Shown: positions 17,401 to 26,879, counted from the stretch's first letter. The stretch: DNA of 64,000 bases from Christensenellaceae bacterium (GCA_031260975.1 JAISKJ010000004.1:1-64000), one strand, 5' to 3'. The notes: generated by a model from the letters alone, not told the origin. Program-made: numbers and translations.

Positions 17401-18545
17401 CTGCGTGCTTCTATGTTGCCGGTGTTGAAGCTACCGGCTATATCAAAGATGCCGCAGGCTGCAAGCCCTGCAACAAGTGTGTCACCGGTTATGTTGCCGG
17501 TGTTGAAGCTGTCTGTTATTTGACACTTTCCAAAAGACAGCAGGCCTGCTACGTAAGCTGAGTTGGGTGCGTAAACCATGCCGGTGTTTTTACAAAAGCT
17601 CATTTGATTTTCAAGTGATATTCCAATATTTGCAACTAATCCTGCAAAGTAGTTGTGGTTGGGGGATACGCTTATGATATTGCCGTTGTTGGTGCAATTA
17701 GTGAGGCCCAGCACCGCGTCAGTATTACTGCTGCCGGAGCCCAAGCCTGCTACGTATGTAACCCCGCTGATGTTGCCGTTGTTGACGCAGTTTGAAAGCA
17801 TAAGATTGCCTGAAATAGCACTTGCAAATATTCCCCCTGTGTTGCTACCGCTTTGAGACGAAACTGTTGCGTTGTTGATGCAGCTCATGATGATATTGTT
17901 ATATCCGGTTACTGCGCCTACGAGCCCGCCCAGATTATTATTTGTTCCTGTGAGCTGTCCGTTTACTGTTATGTTGTCAAGAGTACAGCTGCTCATAAAG
18001 CCTGCTACCGCTCCTGTGTTGCTGCCGCCTGACACAATGTCCGCTGACAATGTTAGGTTTTTGACAGTTGAAAAATATAAGTAACCAAACAGTCCGGTGT
18101 TACCTACGCTGCTGTTTATTGTCAGTCCCGATATTGAATAATAGGTATTTGTGCCGACATTGTAACCATTGAAATGGATATCCATTATCTGTGAAATTGC
18201 ATCGGCCGAACCGATTGGTGTAAAGAAATGAGCGCTTAGGTCAATATTGCTTGTAAGAACGTAGTATTTGTCATTAAGTACCGAGGAGTTTACTGCGCTT
18301 TGCTTGCTCATATAGGCAAGGTCCTCGGGGCTGCCGATTTGATAAGGGTCTGCTTCTAAACCGGTGCCTATTAGTGAGTAGGTGCCAAGGTCAACTTCGT
18401 CAATCCATAGGCCACTTGCTGCGGCACGTGCTCCTTTGTCAGTGATACCCGGCAAAAGCATAGGCAGACAGGTAAGCAGGGATATAACAAGAAATACAAT
18501 AGTTTGTTTTAATGTTTGTTTTTTTATTATTTTTTCCATTGTCAT
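14415..18545 (-). CDS. large surface protein with GLUG-type repeats
   Basis: The 1376-residue protein has a signal segment at about 10-40. Residues ~48-515 form repeated GLUG-like units (NTGAVAGFMSSCTLDNITV, AGLVGAVTG, NTGNITGDT) typical of beta-helix adhesins and IgA-peptidase-type surface proteins. Further regions hold Ig/bacterial repeat modules of about 90 residues (QLNVSVSNADGEYGSINVLI). A membrane span (FLIILLGSLLVIVFLALFV, about 1300-1320) and a basic tail follow. The membrane-proximal FEINGKTLQQ...LDITI region resembles the 428-aa protein. GGGGG precedes the ATG, 8 nt after the 2424-aa gene stop. Likely role: adhesion or matrix contact. Confidence 0.8.
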   Translation of the reverse strand: MTMEKIIKKQTLKQTIVFLVISLLTCLPMLLPGITDKGARAAASGLWIDEVDLGTYSLIGTGLEADPYQIGSPEDLAYMSKQSAVNSSVLNDKYYVLTSNIDLSAHFFTPIGSADAISQIMDIHFNGYNVGTNTYYSISGLTINSSVGNTGLFGYLYFSTVKNLTLSADIVSGGSNTGAVAGFMSSCTLDNITVNGQLTGTNNNLGGLVGAVTGYNNIIMSCINNATVSSQSGSNTGGIFASAISGNLMLSNCVNNGNISGVTYVAGLGSGSSNTDAVLGLTNCTNNGNIISVSPNHNYFAGLVANIGISLENQMSFCKNTGMVYAPNSAYVAGLLSFGKCQITDSFNTGNITGDTLVAGLAACGIFDIAGSFNTGNIEARSLGSNAIAGGLVGKLTDYAVIEASYNKGNITLGNDGFSAGILGCFEAIDLDLIDPIIIIDTYNRGAANAAFVGASNYHIIIENGYSLAAALAADSANITHSHIYTTGSSSEIYNNLSVNSAAWGLWNTYNDGYPYLRSGLVSEISINLNGGTADGAYTAFYVTDLFDMVSLDFNDFLKTGQTFTGFSTIQNDIYLEAFISNAAATFTATQPIHTLYVQYSLTQYNVSVQIESMFADQAGLFEADGLTPSATLSLFSDKVLISTQIGTNDFAYWAVKIGANLFQISNNPTCELADIFNEQFLLDYPYDNTSYVFVAVFEQSWTIEIEIIAGDKTWGNLDIIIGSQTTPFNFNNTGFHVTKDINPTQINFVLTALPYYKISQFSITAIGDIYHDTTIDPFDFDEFTMNRGVNLQSDLKISISFTKQIYYLSFASVYEDFAPTETSLILSGNNLGFYINQTITGSSIIAQTENLIGSRFVGLKLQQANGLGYSPFLSMQTAGQPNSFLVDNDLLDTYLNSSGRIIIVAVYQKQYQLNVSVSNADGEYGSINVLIDNITKNDFNQKYYDLGTNIKINISPSSHCYVASILINGTPHMGNINMTLNETKTVTIILEKTRYYLDIYTIDFYDQKITSLQAENLFVVDPKQDVNGTYIGYDDNLYIINSQALEYSSNMKFIGWYFVKGGVLIEAPCDIDDNLNIILGKPDLDNLVWTESGKNYITVVAKIINIYVLDMNLSETQKHRGDYAIELWNGTSFEEADKLITEFNIGSTLRITAIANRHFAFVNFEDTYGNTIATDLVGGLTITFVLDRSQTISLYFDMVAFGIQISQDLNSANGALTVSTDTSYPENLKIGENLVISFAPDYNLQVHSFEINGKTLQQIQSDFGGQILGNSIIISVSGAFLDWLDENDGQLDITISTGITTMFLIILLGSLLVIVFLALFVTIKIINNNNKKKLLTSENIRKAKIKHGLEFEGKLQALKNEAHGSPEVQDDIKKD

Positions 18546-18553
18546 ATACCCCC

Positions 18554-21500
18554 TTAGTTTCCTGATTTGATGCGCTTAATCAAAAGCTTGCTGCGTATTA
18601 TTGATATGATTGCGACAAGAATCATGCTCAAGGCAAATGCTATAAGCACACCTGAAGTTATCAAAACATTTTGGCTTAGCGGAGGTATGACCACAGGAGG
18701 CTGGATTTTTTGTGATATATTTACTTCTGATGTTATGTTTTCTGAAGATGATATATTGCCTGTTCCTATGAGACGTACTCTAAAGTAAAGTCCGCTTACT
18801 TCCATGCCCAGCTTATATTTTGTGAGAATCAGCTGATTGGTGTTTTCTCCGCCAATTACTGTCCATAGGCCGTCAGGTGCGCTTGACCACTCCCACACAA
18901 TTATATAATCGTCATAGGTAAATTCGCCGTCTGTTCCAAAGTCAATGTCGCTTATGTTAAAATATAGCTTACCGCCTTCAACGTATCCTGATTCTCCCAC
19001 TTGCAGGTTGACAGAAGCATCGGTCAGCGTTGCCGGCAGCACTTCGAGGGTTCCGTTTTGATAGGTTATAGAGTAGTTTTGAAGCAGCAGAATATTTTGT
19101 GATATTACATAAGTTCCTACGCGGCTTTGTTTTGAAGCTAGGGTAGAGTACTCAACTGTAATAAACAGATTTGTTTCATTTTCTCCATTTACAAATCCGC
19201 TGAAGGTGCTGGTGAAAACAGGATTATCGGTGTAATATTTTCTGTTGAAGCTGCCTCCTGTTATAGTGAGAGCTTTTTGCTTTATAACTACTTCAAACTC
19301 ACAGCTTTCGTCAAATTCATAATAGCTTTCCCAACCTCCTGCAAGTGATACAGTGGCAATGTATGTTCCGGCATTTTGAAAGGGATTGTCTGTACTTATG
19401 TTTGTTGTTATCAAGTCGCTTGGAACCTTGCCGTCTATTGTGTAGCCTATGTTTTGTGTTAAGCCGTTATAGGTGAAATCGTTGTCATAGCCTGAGATTG
19501 TAATCACGCGTTTGTTGATTGTTATGGTGAAGGTTTCGCTGTCAGACGTGCCGTTTGTATGCTGAACCAGCACAGTGAAACTGATGCTGCTCATATTGGG
19601 CGCAGTCAGAGTAATTTCACCGGTTAAGGGGTTTATGCTTACGTTGCCGCTTGTTATGCTAAATGTCAGTCCGCCGATATCCGGCACTGCAATCACTGTC
19701 AGAGTAGTTTGTTGTTTATAAGTTATTGAAGTCTGTGAAATGCCGGTAATTTCGACGGCCATGGGGTCGTGCATAGCAACCAGCACTTTGGGTGTTTCGG
19801 TAAATTCATCGTTGAAGTATGTTTCACTGATGACAATAAACCCTATTGAGGAAACCACCGGCGAGCCGCCTATACTAAGCCCTGAAAAGTCGTAGCCCGT
19901 CTTTTGAAAAACGCTGCTGTCATAAGCAGTGGGCTCACCGTATTTTACGTTTTCGATGGTAATAAACTCTGACATCGAACTATCTTTGTAGACAATTAGA
20001 TTATAGGTTTTTGGCGCCCATATTGCATATAGGGTGATAACATTGTTGGAGTTAGCAAGCAGTGCTTCGGCCTCTTCGATTTGAAGCTCGGTAAACCAAG
20101 AGTTGCTATTAGGCTCAAATGCCCATCCTGCAAAAATATTTCTTGTTTTGGTGAAGGGGTTGCTCAGCAATATTTCGGCAGAGGCACCTTCAAATATTAT
20201 TGACTGTGTTGCTCCCCAAACCTGATTGCCTGATCGGAATTCAATTTCGAAAACTGTTTTTGTCCACACTGCATAAAGCGGGCCAAGCGGGGAGGTTAGT
20301 GTCAGCGGGTGTTCGGGAGTGTAGGTTAAAATTCCTGCCGCTGCATCTTGTGAGCTAGTGGCCCAGCCGATAAATGTGAACCCTGTAATGGTAAACTCAT
20401 TTTGGTTTATTTTGATTGTTGCGTCAAAGTAGAAAGTTTGATCTTCCATGGTGTTTTGAGAGATTCTGCCGATTGCTGCTGCGTTGCTGTAGAATGAAAC
20501 AGTAAAGGGTATAGGGTTCCAGACTGCGTAAAGCGTGATTTGGTTGTTCTGTGCTCCTGTGGCCGCTTCATGCAATTGCTGAGTAATTGAAAGCGCAGCA
20601 TTGTTTTGATAAATTGCAGGTCCATTGGGCGTGAGTGTCCATCCGCCAAAAGTGTAGCCATCTCGCAAATAAGTATTGCTGCTGAGGCTAGCAATAGGGT
20701 TTGACACCTGAGCTATCTGACCTGTGGGATCAATCCCCGTTGCGCCGGTGCTGCCTGCACTGTCGTTTCGGTTAAAGCTGATATAGAATTGTTTTTCGGT
20801 CCATACGCAATAAACGCTTATATCGCTGTTTGCGATTGTCATATAAGTGTTTGTCACCAAAATATCACTTCCGCCGCCATTCACTATATACCAGCCTACA
20901 AGGTCAAAACCAGCCTTGGTTACGGCAGGCAAAGGAATTCTTTGACCTACAGCTCCTTCACGGATAAGATTGTTGGGGTTAAGCACGCTTCCGCCCTGAG
21001 TATCCATACGCACAAAATATGTTTTTGCTTTCCACACGGCAAACAGAGTTTTGTTGCCTTCGGTTGACATGGTGTAGTTTGCATCCGGAGCGTACACTAC
21101 GCTGCCGCCGGCTCCGGGAGTTAGAGCCCATCCGGCAAATTCATAGCCGTCAAGAGAATAGGTGTTGGCTGAAAGTTGCTGTGTTTGTCCATACACAAAA
21201 GATTGATTTGCCATGGTGCCGGTTACGGTTCCGTTAATGCTGCCGGAGTTGTTGTCAAAGGTTATTTCATAGGTGTTAATCTGCCACACGGCAGTCAGTG
21301 TTATATTGTTTGGATAGCTGTATATAGTGTTGTCATCAACCATTGATGTGTCGGGAGCCTGCCAACCCATAAAGGTTCTTCCGAAATAGTAGGGCATAGG
21401 CAGCATGCCGACCGCTGCGTCAAAGGTAACTTCGTAGGTATTTCGAGGCACATATCCGCCGTTTGCGTCCAGAGTTATAATATAATTGTTGGCCTGCCAC

Positions 21501-24500
21501 ATGGCATAGAGGTCTATACCAAGAGCTGTTTCATAAATGGTTGTGTTAAAATACTGTACATTTCCTGCCGTATACCAACCCATAAAGGCGTAACCGTCTT
21601 TTTGCGGGGTATAAAGCTGGCGCAGTTCATAGTTTTGATAGGCCTGAATTGTAGAAGGTGCAGTAAATCCTGTGTTCTGGTTTATGCTGCCGCTTATATT
21701 GTGAAGTGTGACTGTTATGGCGCTTGCAACGGGTATCCAGCCGGCATATATTTGAATGTTGTCAACTCCCTGAAAGATTGTGGAGTTTGTATCACTCAGG
21801 CTGTTTGGGTCTTTGCCAATATATTGGATAAATCCGTTTTGACCATCAAGTGCCGGAGTGCCATTGTAAGCAAGTCCTCCAAACAGAGGGTCAAATTCAA
21901 CAGGAACATTCCACCACCCGCTAAAGATATAACCGGTTCGTGTTGGAGTGATAAGACGTCCTACGCGCTCGCCCGTATAAACATATTTACGGTTGGGCGT
22001 AACGACGCCGCTATTGTATTCAGTGAGGTAGCTCATGTATTTGAGCATAGGGAGATTGTCGTTTCGGTCAAGCCTGAACTCCCAAATATTTTGAAAGTCC
22101 CACTTTATGCTGCCGCTTGTGTTGTTAAAATAAGTGTTGTCATAAAAATAACTTGTTTTAGTAAATTCAAAGTCACCGGTGCCGTAAACGCTGTTTGAAG
22201 GAGTTGCGCTCAGGCTGATTGTGCCGGTAACCAGATTATTTCCGTTTGATGAAGTTGTTTTATTGCTACCGTTGTTATATGAACATATTCCGTAGTAGTT
22301 TATGTTTGATTTATAAAAGTTTTTGCTGCCTGTAACAGCAGGAGAGGAGGTGCTGCCTACTATCAAACCGATAATGCCGCCAAGGTCGCGTCCGCCGCCG
22401 GCAGCTTGTGAGTTGCTGTCGGTGGTCAAGGTTAGATTACCATAATTTTTACAGCCGTTTATTGATATTGTTGAGTCTGCCGAAATAGTATTGTTTAAGT
22501 GGGCAACGACACCGCCCACTTCAGAGCGCTTATCGCCGCCGCCTGAGCCTGAGGCATAACAGATTGCACTGACCGAACCGGTGTTAAAGCAGTTTGTAAG
22601 TGTGCCGCGGCTGTTAATTTCGCCGCATATGCCGCCGGCAAAGGCGATTGTGCTGTTAAGTGAGCTGCTATTTGAGTTTGTACTTACGGTTTTTATGTCT
22701 ACGTTTGCCATGTTAAATACGTTTAAAAAATCACTTCTATATACGTAGCCTATAATTCCGCCCACAAAGTTATAGACTTTATTTTGAAGATAGTTAAAGT
22801 GAGATATTATAGGTCCGTTGTTATAGCTGTCTTTAAAAGTACTTCCGCCGGCAACACTGCCGTAGCCTTCATAGCTTCCGTCATCTAGACGTCCGATAAG
22901 TCCGCCGACATAGGCCTCCACATCATTTACATTAACGGCTCTATCGATGTCAACTGTAATGCTTGCATTGTTATAGCATTGGTCAACTACTGTTGCGCCT
23001 GCGCAGTAACCCACTACAGAGCCCGCATATATTTTGGTTGCAGACGGGAAAGTGGCGGTGCCCTTGACTGAAAGCATAATTTGTCCGCTTTCAATACCCA
23101 CGCGGCTGATTGTAGCGTTGTAGGCCGCGCCAAACAAGCCCATAAAGTTTTTTGAAGGTACTGTTCCTGCTGTGAGAGCATTTGAAACGTTCAGATTTTT
23201 AATATAGAAGCCGTTTCCGTTAAAATTGCCTTCAAACCGGCTGATATTGGCACCTGAGCCGCTGCCTGTGCCGATAGGTGCCCACGCAAAGCCGCCTAAG
23301 TCAATATTGTTTGTCAGAATAAAGTGCGCGGTTTTGTTTATAGGGTTTGCCGAAGTATTGGCATTAATGTCCCTTGCCATCTGCCTCAGCTGTTTTGCGT
23401 TGGCAATTTGAAAGGGGCTGACCTGTGTTCCGTTTCCGCCGGCATAAGCTTCATAAGACAAACCGTCCCACACGGGGCTGCATTCATCAATTCCGTCGCC
23501 GCCCATCAGGTTATATTCCAAAAAGGCATTTGTGTTCCAACGTGAAGTCAGAGTGATTTGGCCGCTTATTAGGTTTCCGTATTCATATATTGTAGTTGCT
23601 GCCACAAGAGTAGAAGTGTCGGCAAGGTTTTCATACCAGCCGCCAAAGTAATATGCGCTGTTGGCGGGAGCCGGTGCTGCTGTAGGCAGGTTACCCAGAG
23701 GCCGCTCACTTACGCGAACGACGTAATCCTGCCCCGATGCGGGCGCTTGATAGTTGTTGAGTGCGCTTGCAGGCTCGTTATTGATAATGCTTCCGCTTTC
23801 GGTAATATTAAAGTGTATTTCAATTTCTTGCAGCCACTTTGCATAAACTGTTCCGCTGTAATTGTCGTTTATTTCTTGTGCTGTAGTTGCTTTTTGAAGC
23901 GGGACAGTGCACAGCGAATTTGTAAACCAGCCGTCAAAAGCCCAGCCTTGCCTTGAGGGTATAGACAATTGATTATATACCTGTGCGTCTGGCTGGAATG
24001 CTTGTTCTGTTGCAGCTCCGCCGCCGTAATTTGGATTTATGTAAACCAGAAGCAGGTCATTGTATTGAGCATAAAGAGTTATATCATCAAGAAACAGGAA
24101 AAGTGTGCTGCTGCCAAGATATTCGCCTGTTCCGTCGGGTTCGGTGTTCCAGCCCACAAATTCTGCATTTGCTTTTGTGGGTGTAGGCAGTGTGCCGAAG
24201 GGCTCGTTGTAGGGAGCACTTTTAGAGGGGATAAGCTGACCTCCTCCGTTGTAATTAAATAAAATTTCAGGGATTTTGTCTTCGACAACAACGTTTGATA
24301 CGTTTCTCAGCTGAATGATGGAGCCGCTGTCACCATTGTTTCCGTTGGCACCTTTCTTGCCGTTGGCGCCGTTGTTGCTGCCAGAGCCTCCCATGCCGCC
24401 AAGTCCGCCTACGCCGCCGGCACCTCCGTTGTTGTCACCCACAATGCCAAGTGAAACCATATTGGGTTTTGTAAAAGAGTTGGTTATTTTGTCGTATACA

Positions 24501-25828
24501 AATTCAAAGCTAAGGTCGTTGTTAATAAAGTATACAAACAGTGCACCCGCACTGCCGCCGGCACCTCCGTTTCCGCCTACGCCGCCGGCACCTCCCGCAC
24601 CTCCGTTCCCGCTGCCGCCTACGGCATTGCCTCCGTTTCCTCCTATTCCACCGTTTCCGCCGCTGCCGCCAATGCCTGCGCTGACAAGTCCTGCGTTAAA
24701 GCTGTCAGTTATTGAAGAGCCAAAGTCAAACATGCAAACAAGCCCGCCTGCGCTTCCGCCGAACCCGCCGTTTACTCCTGTTTCACCGGCTTTGCCGTCC
24801 ACGCCGTTGGTGCCTATTATGCCTTCTACGCCGTCCGCTCCGCTGAGAGCTGTATTATTTTCAAAGTTGATGCCGTCAAGGCCCTTCACCATGCCGGTGT
24901 TATAGCACTTTTCTATATCCGTGCTGTAAGCTACCCCCACGAGCCCTGCCGCATAACGCTGCGATAAAATGGTGTTTTCGTGGCTTTGACATTCATAAAC
25001 ATATACATTGCGGCCAAGAGCAACTATACCCGCTGAAACCGAGTCAATTCCGGCTATTATGGTGTAGCTCTGTGCCAGAATATTGTTGTTGGTGCTGACA
25101 CAGCCCAGAATGAAGTTACCGCTGTCAGCGGTTGAGGCTGCAATGCCCCCGGCATTTATTTGTGCGTTTACCCCTGACGAAAGCACGCGGCTGTTTTCTA
25201 TACTTGCTCCGGATACTATACCTGCAATACCGCCTACGTCTTTGTAGGCTGCAAGCTTTGAAGACGAAACGGAGCAGTTTTCAATTAGGGCGCCATTATA
25301 GACTTTGCCCGCAATACCGCCTGCAACAGCTCCGCTGTTGTTTATAAAGTCAATATTTATGTTGAAAATGTTTAGGTCAGATATAGTTCCGCTGTCAACA
25401 AAACCAAACAGTCCGTAAGTCACACTGCTTGTTTGAGTTGAAATATTGATATTTGAAATTGTTTTATTGTTTCCGTTAAATGTACCCGAGAAAGCCTTGA
25501 CGCTGTTGCTGCTGATTAAACCGATATCAATATTATTCAGGTCCAAATTCTCGGTCAGCAGATAATCCTTTTCATTCCAAAGCAAAGCATTGTTATTTTC
25601 AATGGCGTCAATCAAAAAAGCTAGTTGACCCTCGCTGGAAATAATATAGGGGTCACCGACCGAACCGTTACCCTGAGCAATTGCTTCGATTGTGCCGTCA
25701 AAGGCATTTGTTCTGCTGCCTCTGTCATTTTTAAAAGACATCAGCAAAAGTGCAGACGAGCAAAACAGCAAAACCAAAATCAGAATTAAACTGCCTTTTA
25801 AGTGTGTCATCAGGACTGTTTTTTTCAT
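18554..25828 (-). CDS. giant multidomain surface protein (GLUG, Gly-rich, InlB-type repeats)
   Basis: The 2424-residue protein has a signal anchor at about 8-32. GLUG-like repeats cover ~60-330, and a glycine-rich tract (GAGGVGGNGGAGGSAG style) covers ~326-509. InlB B-type/Listeria-Bacteroides repeats (GxxFxGWYT..., LYAxW) occur at ~530-760 and again at ~1280-1940. A second GLUG block lies at ~790-1240. A cadherin/MBG-like segment (ISGYDNDFTYNGLTQNIGY) lies at ~2040-2290. A membrane span near 2386-2410 precedes a short basic tail. Family members are adhesins or surface scaffolds. It is first in a three-gene operon; AAAGGTGG precedes the ATG. Confidence 0.85.
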   Translation of the reverse strand: MKKTVLMTHLKGSLILILVLLFCSSALLLMSFKNDRGSRTNAFDGTIEAIAQGNGSVGDPYIISSEGQLAFLIDAIENNNALLWNEKDYLLTENLDLNNIDIGLISSNSVKAFSGTFNGNNKTISNINISTQTSSVTYGLFGFVDSGTISDLNIFNINIDFINNSGAVAGGIAGKVYNGALIENCSVSSSKLAAYKDVGGIAGIVSGASIENSRVLSSGVNAQINAGGIAASTADSGNFILGCVSTNNNILAQSYTIIAGIDSVSAGIVALGRNVYVYECQSHENTILSQRYAAGLVGVAYSTDIEKCYNTGMVKGLDGINFENNTALSGADGVEGIIGTNGVDGKAGETGVNGGFGGSAGGLVCMFDFGSSITDSFNAGLVSAGIGGSGGNGGIGGNGGNAVGGSGNGGAGGAGGVGGNGGAGGSAGALFVYFINNDLSFEFVYDKITNSFTKPNMVSLGIVGDNNGGAGGVGGLGGMGGSGSNNGANGKKGANGNNGDSGSIIQLRNVSNVVVEDKIPEILFNYNGGGQLIPSKSAPYNEPFGTLPTPTKANAEFVGWNTEPDGTGEYLGSSTLFLFLDDITLYAQYNDLLLVYINPNYGGGAATEQAFQPDAQVYNQLSIPSRQGWAFDGWFTNSLCTVPLQKATTAQEINDNYSGTVYAKWLQEIEIHFNITESGSIINNEPASALNNYQAPASGQDYVVRVSERPLGNLPTAAPAPANSAYYFGGWYENLADTSTLVAATTIYEYGNLISGQITLTSRWNTNAFLEYNLMGGDGIDECSPVWDGLSYEAYAGGNGTQVSPFQIANAKQLRQMARDINANTSANPINKTAHFILTNNIDLGGFAWAPIGTGSGSGANISRFEGNFNGNGFYIKNLNVSNALTAGTVPSKNFMGLFGAAYNATISRVGIESGQIMLSVKGTATFPSATKIYAGSVVGYCAGATVVDQCYNNASITVDIDRAVNVNDVEAYVGGLIGRLDDGSYEGYGSVAGGSTFKDSYNNGPIISHFNYLQNKVYNFVGGIIGYVYRSDFLNVFNMANVDIKTVSTNSNSSSLNSTIAFAGGICGEINSRGTLTNCFNTGSVSAICYASGSGGGDKRSEVGGVVAHLNNTISADSTISINGCKNYGNLTLTTDSNSQAAGGGRDLGGIIGLIVGSTSSPAVTGSKNFYKSNINYYGICSYNNGSNKTTSSNGNNLVTGTISLSATPSNSVYGTGDFEFTKTSYFYDNTYFNNTSGSIKWDFQNIWEFRLDRNDNLPMLKYMSYLTEYNSGVVTPNRKYVYTGERVGRLITPTRTGYIFSGWWNVPVEFDPLFGGLAYNGTPALDGQNGFIQYIGKDPNSLSDTNSTIFQGVDNIQIYAGWIPVASAITVTLHNISGSINQNTGFTAPSTIQAYQNYELRQLYTPQKDGYAFMGWYTAGNVQYFNTTIYETALGIDLYAMWQANNYIITLDANGGYVPRNTYEVTFDAAVGMLPMPYYFGRTFMGWQAPDTSMVDDNTIYSYPNNITLTAVWQINTYEITFDNNSGSINGTVTGTMANQSFVYGQTQQLSANTYSLDGYEFAGWALTPGAGGSVVYAPDANYTMSTEGNKTLFAVWKAKTYFVRMDTQGGSVLNPNNLIREGAVGQRIPLPAVTKAGFDLVGWYIVNGGGSDILVTNTYMTIANSDISVYCVWTEKQFYISFNRNDSAGSTGATGIDPTGQIAQVSNPIASLSSNTYLRDGYTFGGWTLTPNGPAIYQNNAALSITQQLHEAATGAQNNQITLYAVWNPIPFTVSFYSNAAAIGRISQNTMEDQTFYFDATIKINQNEFTITGFTFIGWATSSQDAAAGILTYTPEHPLTLTSPLGPLYAVWTKTVFEIEFRSGNQVWGATQSIIFEGASAEILLSNPFTKTRNIFAGWAFEPNSNSWFTELQIEEAEALLANSNNVITLYAIWAPKTYNLIVYKDSSMSEFITIENVKYGEPTAYDSSVFQKTGYDFSGLSIGGSPVVSSIGFIVISETYFNDEFTETPKVLVAMHDPMAVEITGISQTSITYKQQTTLTVIAVPDIGGLTFSITSGNVSINPLTGEITLTAPNMSSISFTVLVQHTNGTSDSETFTITINKRVITISGYDNDFTYNGLTQNIGYTIDGKVPSDLITTNISTDNPFQNAGTYIATVSLAGGWESYYEFDESCEFEVVIKQKALTITGGSFNRKYYTDNPVFTSTFSGFVNGENETNLFITVEYSTLASKQSRVGTYVISQNILLLQNYSITYQNGTLEVLPATLTDASVNLQVGESGYVEGGKLYFNISDIDFGTDGEFTYDDYIIVWEWSSAPDGLWTVIGGENTNQLILTKYKLGMEVSGLYFRVRLIGTGNISSSENITSEVNISQKIQPPVVIPPLSQNVLITSGVLIAFALSMILVAIISIIRSKLLIKRIKSGN

Positions 25829-25954
25829 ATCAATACCACCTTTTTAAAAGATTAAAACGATAAGGCGAGAGGCCTTAAGCGCACCCAAAGCAAAGGCGGG
25901 TAAATGTATTTTATGGCTTGCTAAAGGGGGTCTCTTATGCAAGTTGCTCATTTT
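25829..25954. other. leader region of the surface-protein operon
   Basis: Holds the small hairpin AAGGC-GAGA-GCCTT (about 25862-25876) and a purine-rich block. I compared it with c-di-GMP riboswitch consensus and saw no match. No gene is seen. Confidence 0.3.
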
Positions 25955-25983
25955 TTGACAAAACAATCTTATCTTATTATAAT
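25955..25983 (+). promoter_or_regulatory. upstream consensus promoter
   Basis: -35 TTGACA (25955-25960), 17 bp, -10 TATAAT (25978-25983): a perfect sigma-A site. The next plus-strand gene starts at 26132, which also has its own promoter, so this is either a tandem promoter or the start of a short unannotated transcript. Confidence 0.6.
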
Positions 25984-26078
25984 TCTAACATATTTATTTA
26001 TTATATAACAAACAAAAACGCAGAAAAATTAAATAATTTGTTACATTTTCTGATTAAAGGGGTTGACACACATATCAG

Positions 26079-26107
26079 TTGAAAAAACTTTGTGGCTGTG
26101 TTATAAT
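26079..26107 (+). promoter_or_regulatory. promoter of the 26132 lipoprotein
   Basis: -35 TTGAAA (26079-26084), 17 bp, -10 TATAAT (26102-26107), 25 bp before the ATG. Confidence 0.7.
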
Positions 26108-26131
26108 TAAAACATTATATTGGAGGCAATT

Positions 26132-26551
26132 ATGACAAAAACAAAAAATAGTTTTTCAAGAATGATGTTATCGTTTGCTCTGGTAGCGGCACTTTTGGGT
26201 GTTGTGTTTATGCTGGCTGCTTGTGAGGAAGGGACTCCCACAAGCGACAGCATAGCCGGCACTTATAACTATGAAAGTGTGACAATACAGGCCGTCGAAG
26301 AAGAGGCGTGGATGCAAACTGAGGCGGAGGCAAGCGTACTTGTGCTTAATGAAGACCAGACGGGAGTTTTTAGTTTTTTGAGTGAGCAGACCGGGTTTAC
26401 TTATTCAAGAGTTGGCAATAATGTTACTATTACCATTATTTTTAGAGGAGAACACAAAATTTGGTACGGAGTGCTTAACGGCAGCAGACTTACGCTGGAT
26501 GTAAGATTTAACGCAAGCCTTATGATGCGGATTGTTTTTAAAAAAGCATAA
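26132..26551 (+). CDS. small lipoprotein
   Basis: The 139-residue protein starts at the ATG at 26132 (GGAGG at 26122-26126; the in-frame TTG at 26120 is rejected because it overlaps the ribosome site). The signal peptide ends in a lipobox FMLAAC, so the cysteine would be lipidated at the membrane outer face. The mature part is a ~105-residue beta-rich domain (SIAGTYNYESVTIQ, LVLNEDQTGVFSF, RLTLDVRF) resembling lipocalin-like/'copper resistance NlpE-like' small barrels found in many Clostridia lipoproteins. Function is unknown. Confidence 0.8.
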   Translation: MTKTKNSFSRMMLSFALVAALLGVVFMLAACEEGTPTSDSIAGTYNYESVTIQAVEEEAWMQTEAEASVLVLNEDQTGVFSFLSEQTGFTYSRVGNNVTITIIFRGEHKIWYGVLNGSRLTLDVRFNASLMMRIVFKKA

Positions 26552-26698
26552 TCTGTCACCAAAGTTTGACAAATTGTGTAAAGTGTGCTAAAATACTAAT
26601 ATTGTTTGGATAATCATATTTCTATTTCTTCATTTTTCTATGCCTTGGTATCCAAAACACTTAGGGAAGGGTTCTACCATCCCTTAAAGGAGGATACT

Positions 26699-26863
26699 GT
26701 GGAAGACATAACTTTGAAATGCAAAGATTGCGGCGCTGATTTTGTCTGGACTGTAGGTGAACAAGAATTTTACCAGCAGAAAGGACTTGAACACCCACCC
26801 GTAAGATGCAAAGACTGCCGTGGCAAACGCAAAAGCATGATGAACAACAGACGTGACGGTTAA
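26699..26863 (+). CDS. small zinc-ribbon protein (zf-trcl type)
   Basis: The 54-residue protein starts at GTG 26699, with AAAGGAGG immediately upstream (26686-26693). It holds LKCKDCGADFVWTVGEQEFY followed by VRCKDCRGKRK. Two CxxC pairs form the zinc-ribbon typical of the 'probable zinc-binding' family that carries the TVGEQEFYxxKG motif. Its role is unknown, possibly RNA or ribosome associated. The longer frame to 26606 lacks a ribosome site. Confidence 0.85.
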   Translation: MEDITLKCKDCGADFVWTVGEQEFYQQKGLEHPPVRCKDCRGKRKSMMNNRRDG

Positions 26864-26879
26864 TTTACGCTTACAACAA

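Noticed and set aside
24315..24905. 196-codon proline-rich plus-strand frame
   Set aside because: It is the antisense image of the glycine-rich tract of the 2424-aa surface protein and has no ribosome site.
25860..25935. Possible c-di-GMP riboswitch before the giant surface-protein operon
   Set aside because: The expected conserved blocks of the GEMM consensus are not present on either strand.
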